A DNA stretch of 14,617 bases from Amoebophilaceae bacterium (lineage in GTDB: Bacteria; Bacteroidota; Bacteroidia; Cytophagales; Amoebophilaceae), in contig JALRAY010000024.1 in assembly GCA_023257955.1 (NCBI GenBank), forward strand, positions 1-14,617. The letters run 5' to 3'. Position 1 is the stretch's first letter. Each line of letters begins with the position of its first letter. Below are positions 13,708 to 14,617 of the stretch, one piece after another. A program made the position numbers and the translations under genes. The notes under the pieces were generated by a model. It was not told where the DNA came from. It did no database searches and worked only from the letters and a program-made list of their open reading frames with translations.

Positions 13708-14617
13708 ATGCAACAATACCTAAGTATCGATTACCTGATTATATATGTCTTTTTAGCCATTAGCCTACTGATAGGATTACGGGCTGGAAGAGGAGTGAAA
13801 GATGTGAAGGAGTATGTCATTGCTAATCGATCTTTTGGTACTGGAGCATTAGTACTTACTTTATTAGCCACCAACATAGCTGCTGCTAGTATTTTCGATA
13901 CGATACCTTATATATTTTCCGAAGGTATTATCATGGCTATGACCTTCCTTGCTTTTTCCATCTCTTATGTGGTTGGCATTTTTATTGCTCCTAAAGCTGT
14001 TAATTTCCCAGGTTGCATGACTATGGGGGATCTCATGGAAAAGTTATATGGCACAACAAGCAAAATCATTTCTGGAGTCTTAGGATTTATAAAATCTAGT
14101 TGTTTAGTGGGGATGGAATTGGTGCTCTTAGGTATTATCAGCGAAAAAATATTAAATATCCCAGCGCAGTGGACAATTATTATAGGGGGAATACTGCTAG
14201 CTATGTATTCTGCACACGGAGGAATCAAGTCAGTAACGATTACAGATGTGTTTCAATTTGTCGTATTTAGCATAGGATTACCTTGTATTGCTTACTTTAT
14301 GCTTTATAAAGCAGGAGGGATACAACATGTATTTACGAACATTCCTATAGAGCGCTTTAAGGTCACTTCACATGAAGATTTCTCTCTTTATTTAACCCTG
14401 TTCTTGATATGGAGCATTTTCCCTACAGGTATGATAGATCCTGCCATTATTCAGCGATTACTGATGGGAAAAACCAGCAAAGATCTACGTAATCAATACT
14501 TAATAGTCGCTTGCTTTGACCCTGCTTTCCAATGGATGCTTGTGATCATTGCTTTTTCAGCATTGATTTTATTCCCTAACGTAGATGCCCAACAAATAGT
14601 GCCGCACATTTTTAATA
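13708..14617 (+). CDS. Sodium:solute symporter (SSS family), partial
   Basis: An open reading frame of at least 303 codons that runs past the window end. It begins MQQYLSIDYLIIYVFLAISL and continues 'GLRAGRGVKDVKEYVIANRSFGTGALVLTLLATNIAAASIFDTIPYIFSEGI', the usual SSS opening: first helix, 'eYfladRs.g', then the second helix with conserved small residues, where Na+ is bound in this family. Further hydrophobic stretches follow, with 'AHGGIKSVTITDVFQFVVFSIGLP' (about 170-194) matching the SSS signature around 'G....v..TD..Q'. Members import proline, sugars, acetate or similar solutes with sodium; the substrate cannot be named. Full-length members have about 480 residues, so over a third is missing. 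Some symbiont members carry C-terminal kinase domains, which cannot be seen here. Confidence 0.9.
   Translation, partial: MQQYLSIDYLIIYVFLAISLLIGLRAGRGVKDVKEYVIANRSFGTGALVLTLLATNIAAASIFDTIPYIFSEGIIMAMTFLAFSISYVVGIFIAPKAVNFPGCMTMGDLMEKLYGTTSKIISGVLGFIKSSCLVGMELVLLGIISEKILNIPAQWTIIIGGILLAMYSAHGGIKSVTITDVFQFVVFSIGLPCIAYFMLYKAGGIQHVFTNIPIERFKVTSHEDFSLYLTLFLIWSIFPTGMIDPAIIQRLLMGKTSKDLRNQYLIVACFDPAFQWMLVIIAFSALILFPNVDAQQIVPHIFN

Noticed and set aside
1..14617. CRISPR arrays, defence operons, toxin-antitoxin pairs, prophage genes
   Set aside because: No spaced direct repeats, no recognisable nuclease/helicase or toxin pairs, and no phage structural genes were found; the genes are mostly conserved housekeeping and envelope genes.

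Overview
The window looks like a chromosomal segment of a reduced, moderately AT-rich Bacteroidota genome, most likely an intracellular symbiont of the Amoebophilaceae type (Cardinium/Amoebophilus relatives). The reasons are an Obg without the C-terminal OCT domain and with an SKSD G4 motif, a one-domain GT5 'glycogen synthase' of the kind Bacteroidota carry, a short-LID adenylate kinase, Bacteroidota-type promoter words (TTG, then TAnnTTTG) and a decayed insertion sequence beside housekeeping genes. The genus is inference; no rRNA or other diagnostic marker is present.

Layout. 30-446 (+) is a small ASCH-like protein. From 3734 down to 550 (all -) lies a compact envelope cluster: SPOR-domain membrane protein, ExbB/TolQ-like, ExbD/TolR-like, TonB/TolA-like, and a membrane-anchored single-HKD phospholipase D/Nuc-family protein. 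4090-5391 (-) is the double GTPase Der, with a 355-base spacer holding one doubtful small ORF between it and the SPOR gene. 5445-6297 (+) is the remains of an IS903-like IS5-family element. 6448-7239 (-) is the GT5-like half enzyme with its own promoter. 7419-9024 (-) is an adk-obg pair, separated by a terminator and a structured spacer from serS (9389-10663, -), which follows ftsK (10760-13198, -). After a 509-base divergent spacer, a sodium:solute symporter (13708 onward, +) runs off the window end.

Working together: SPOR protein, ExbB, ExbD and TonB form an inner-membrane, proton-motive-force-driven module reaching the periplasm. Der and Obg act in ribosome assembly, SerRS in translation, FtsK in chromosome segregation and division. 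Adk and the symporter serve nucleotide balance and uptake of host solutes.

The most unusual signal is in the IS903-like transposase. Its reading frame is broken twice, both times by a -1 step exactly at an A AAA AAG heptamer, the classical bacterial -1 slippage site. The copy also ends just before the catalytic glutamate. Either the family in this genome uses double programmed or transcriptional slippage, or two homopolymer contractions mimic it. Also noteworthy are an adenylate kinase with altered P-loop and AMP-site residues and long homopolymers in its gene, and a GT5 protein that has lost the KxGG substrate motif. I do not see a clearly new multi-gene defence or mobile system.
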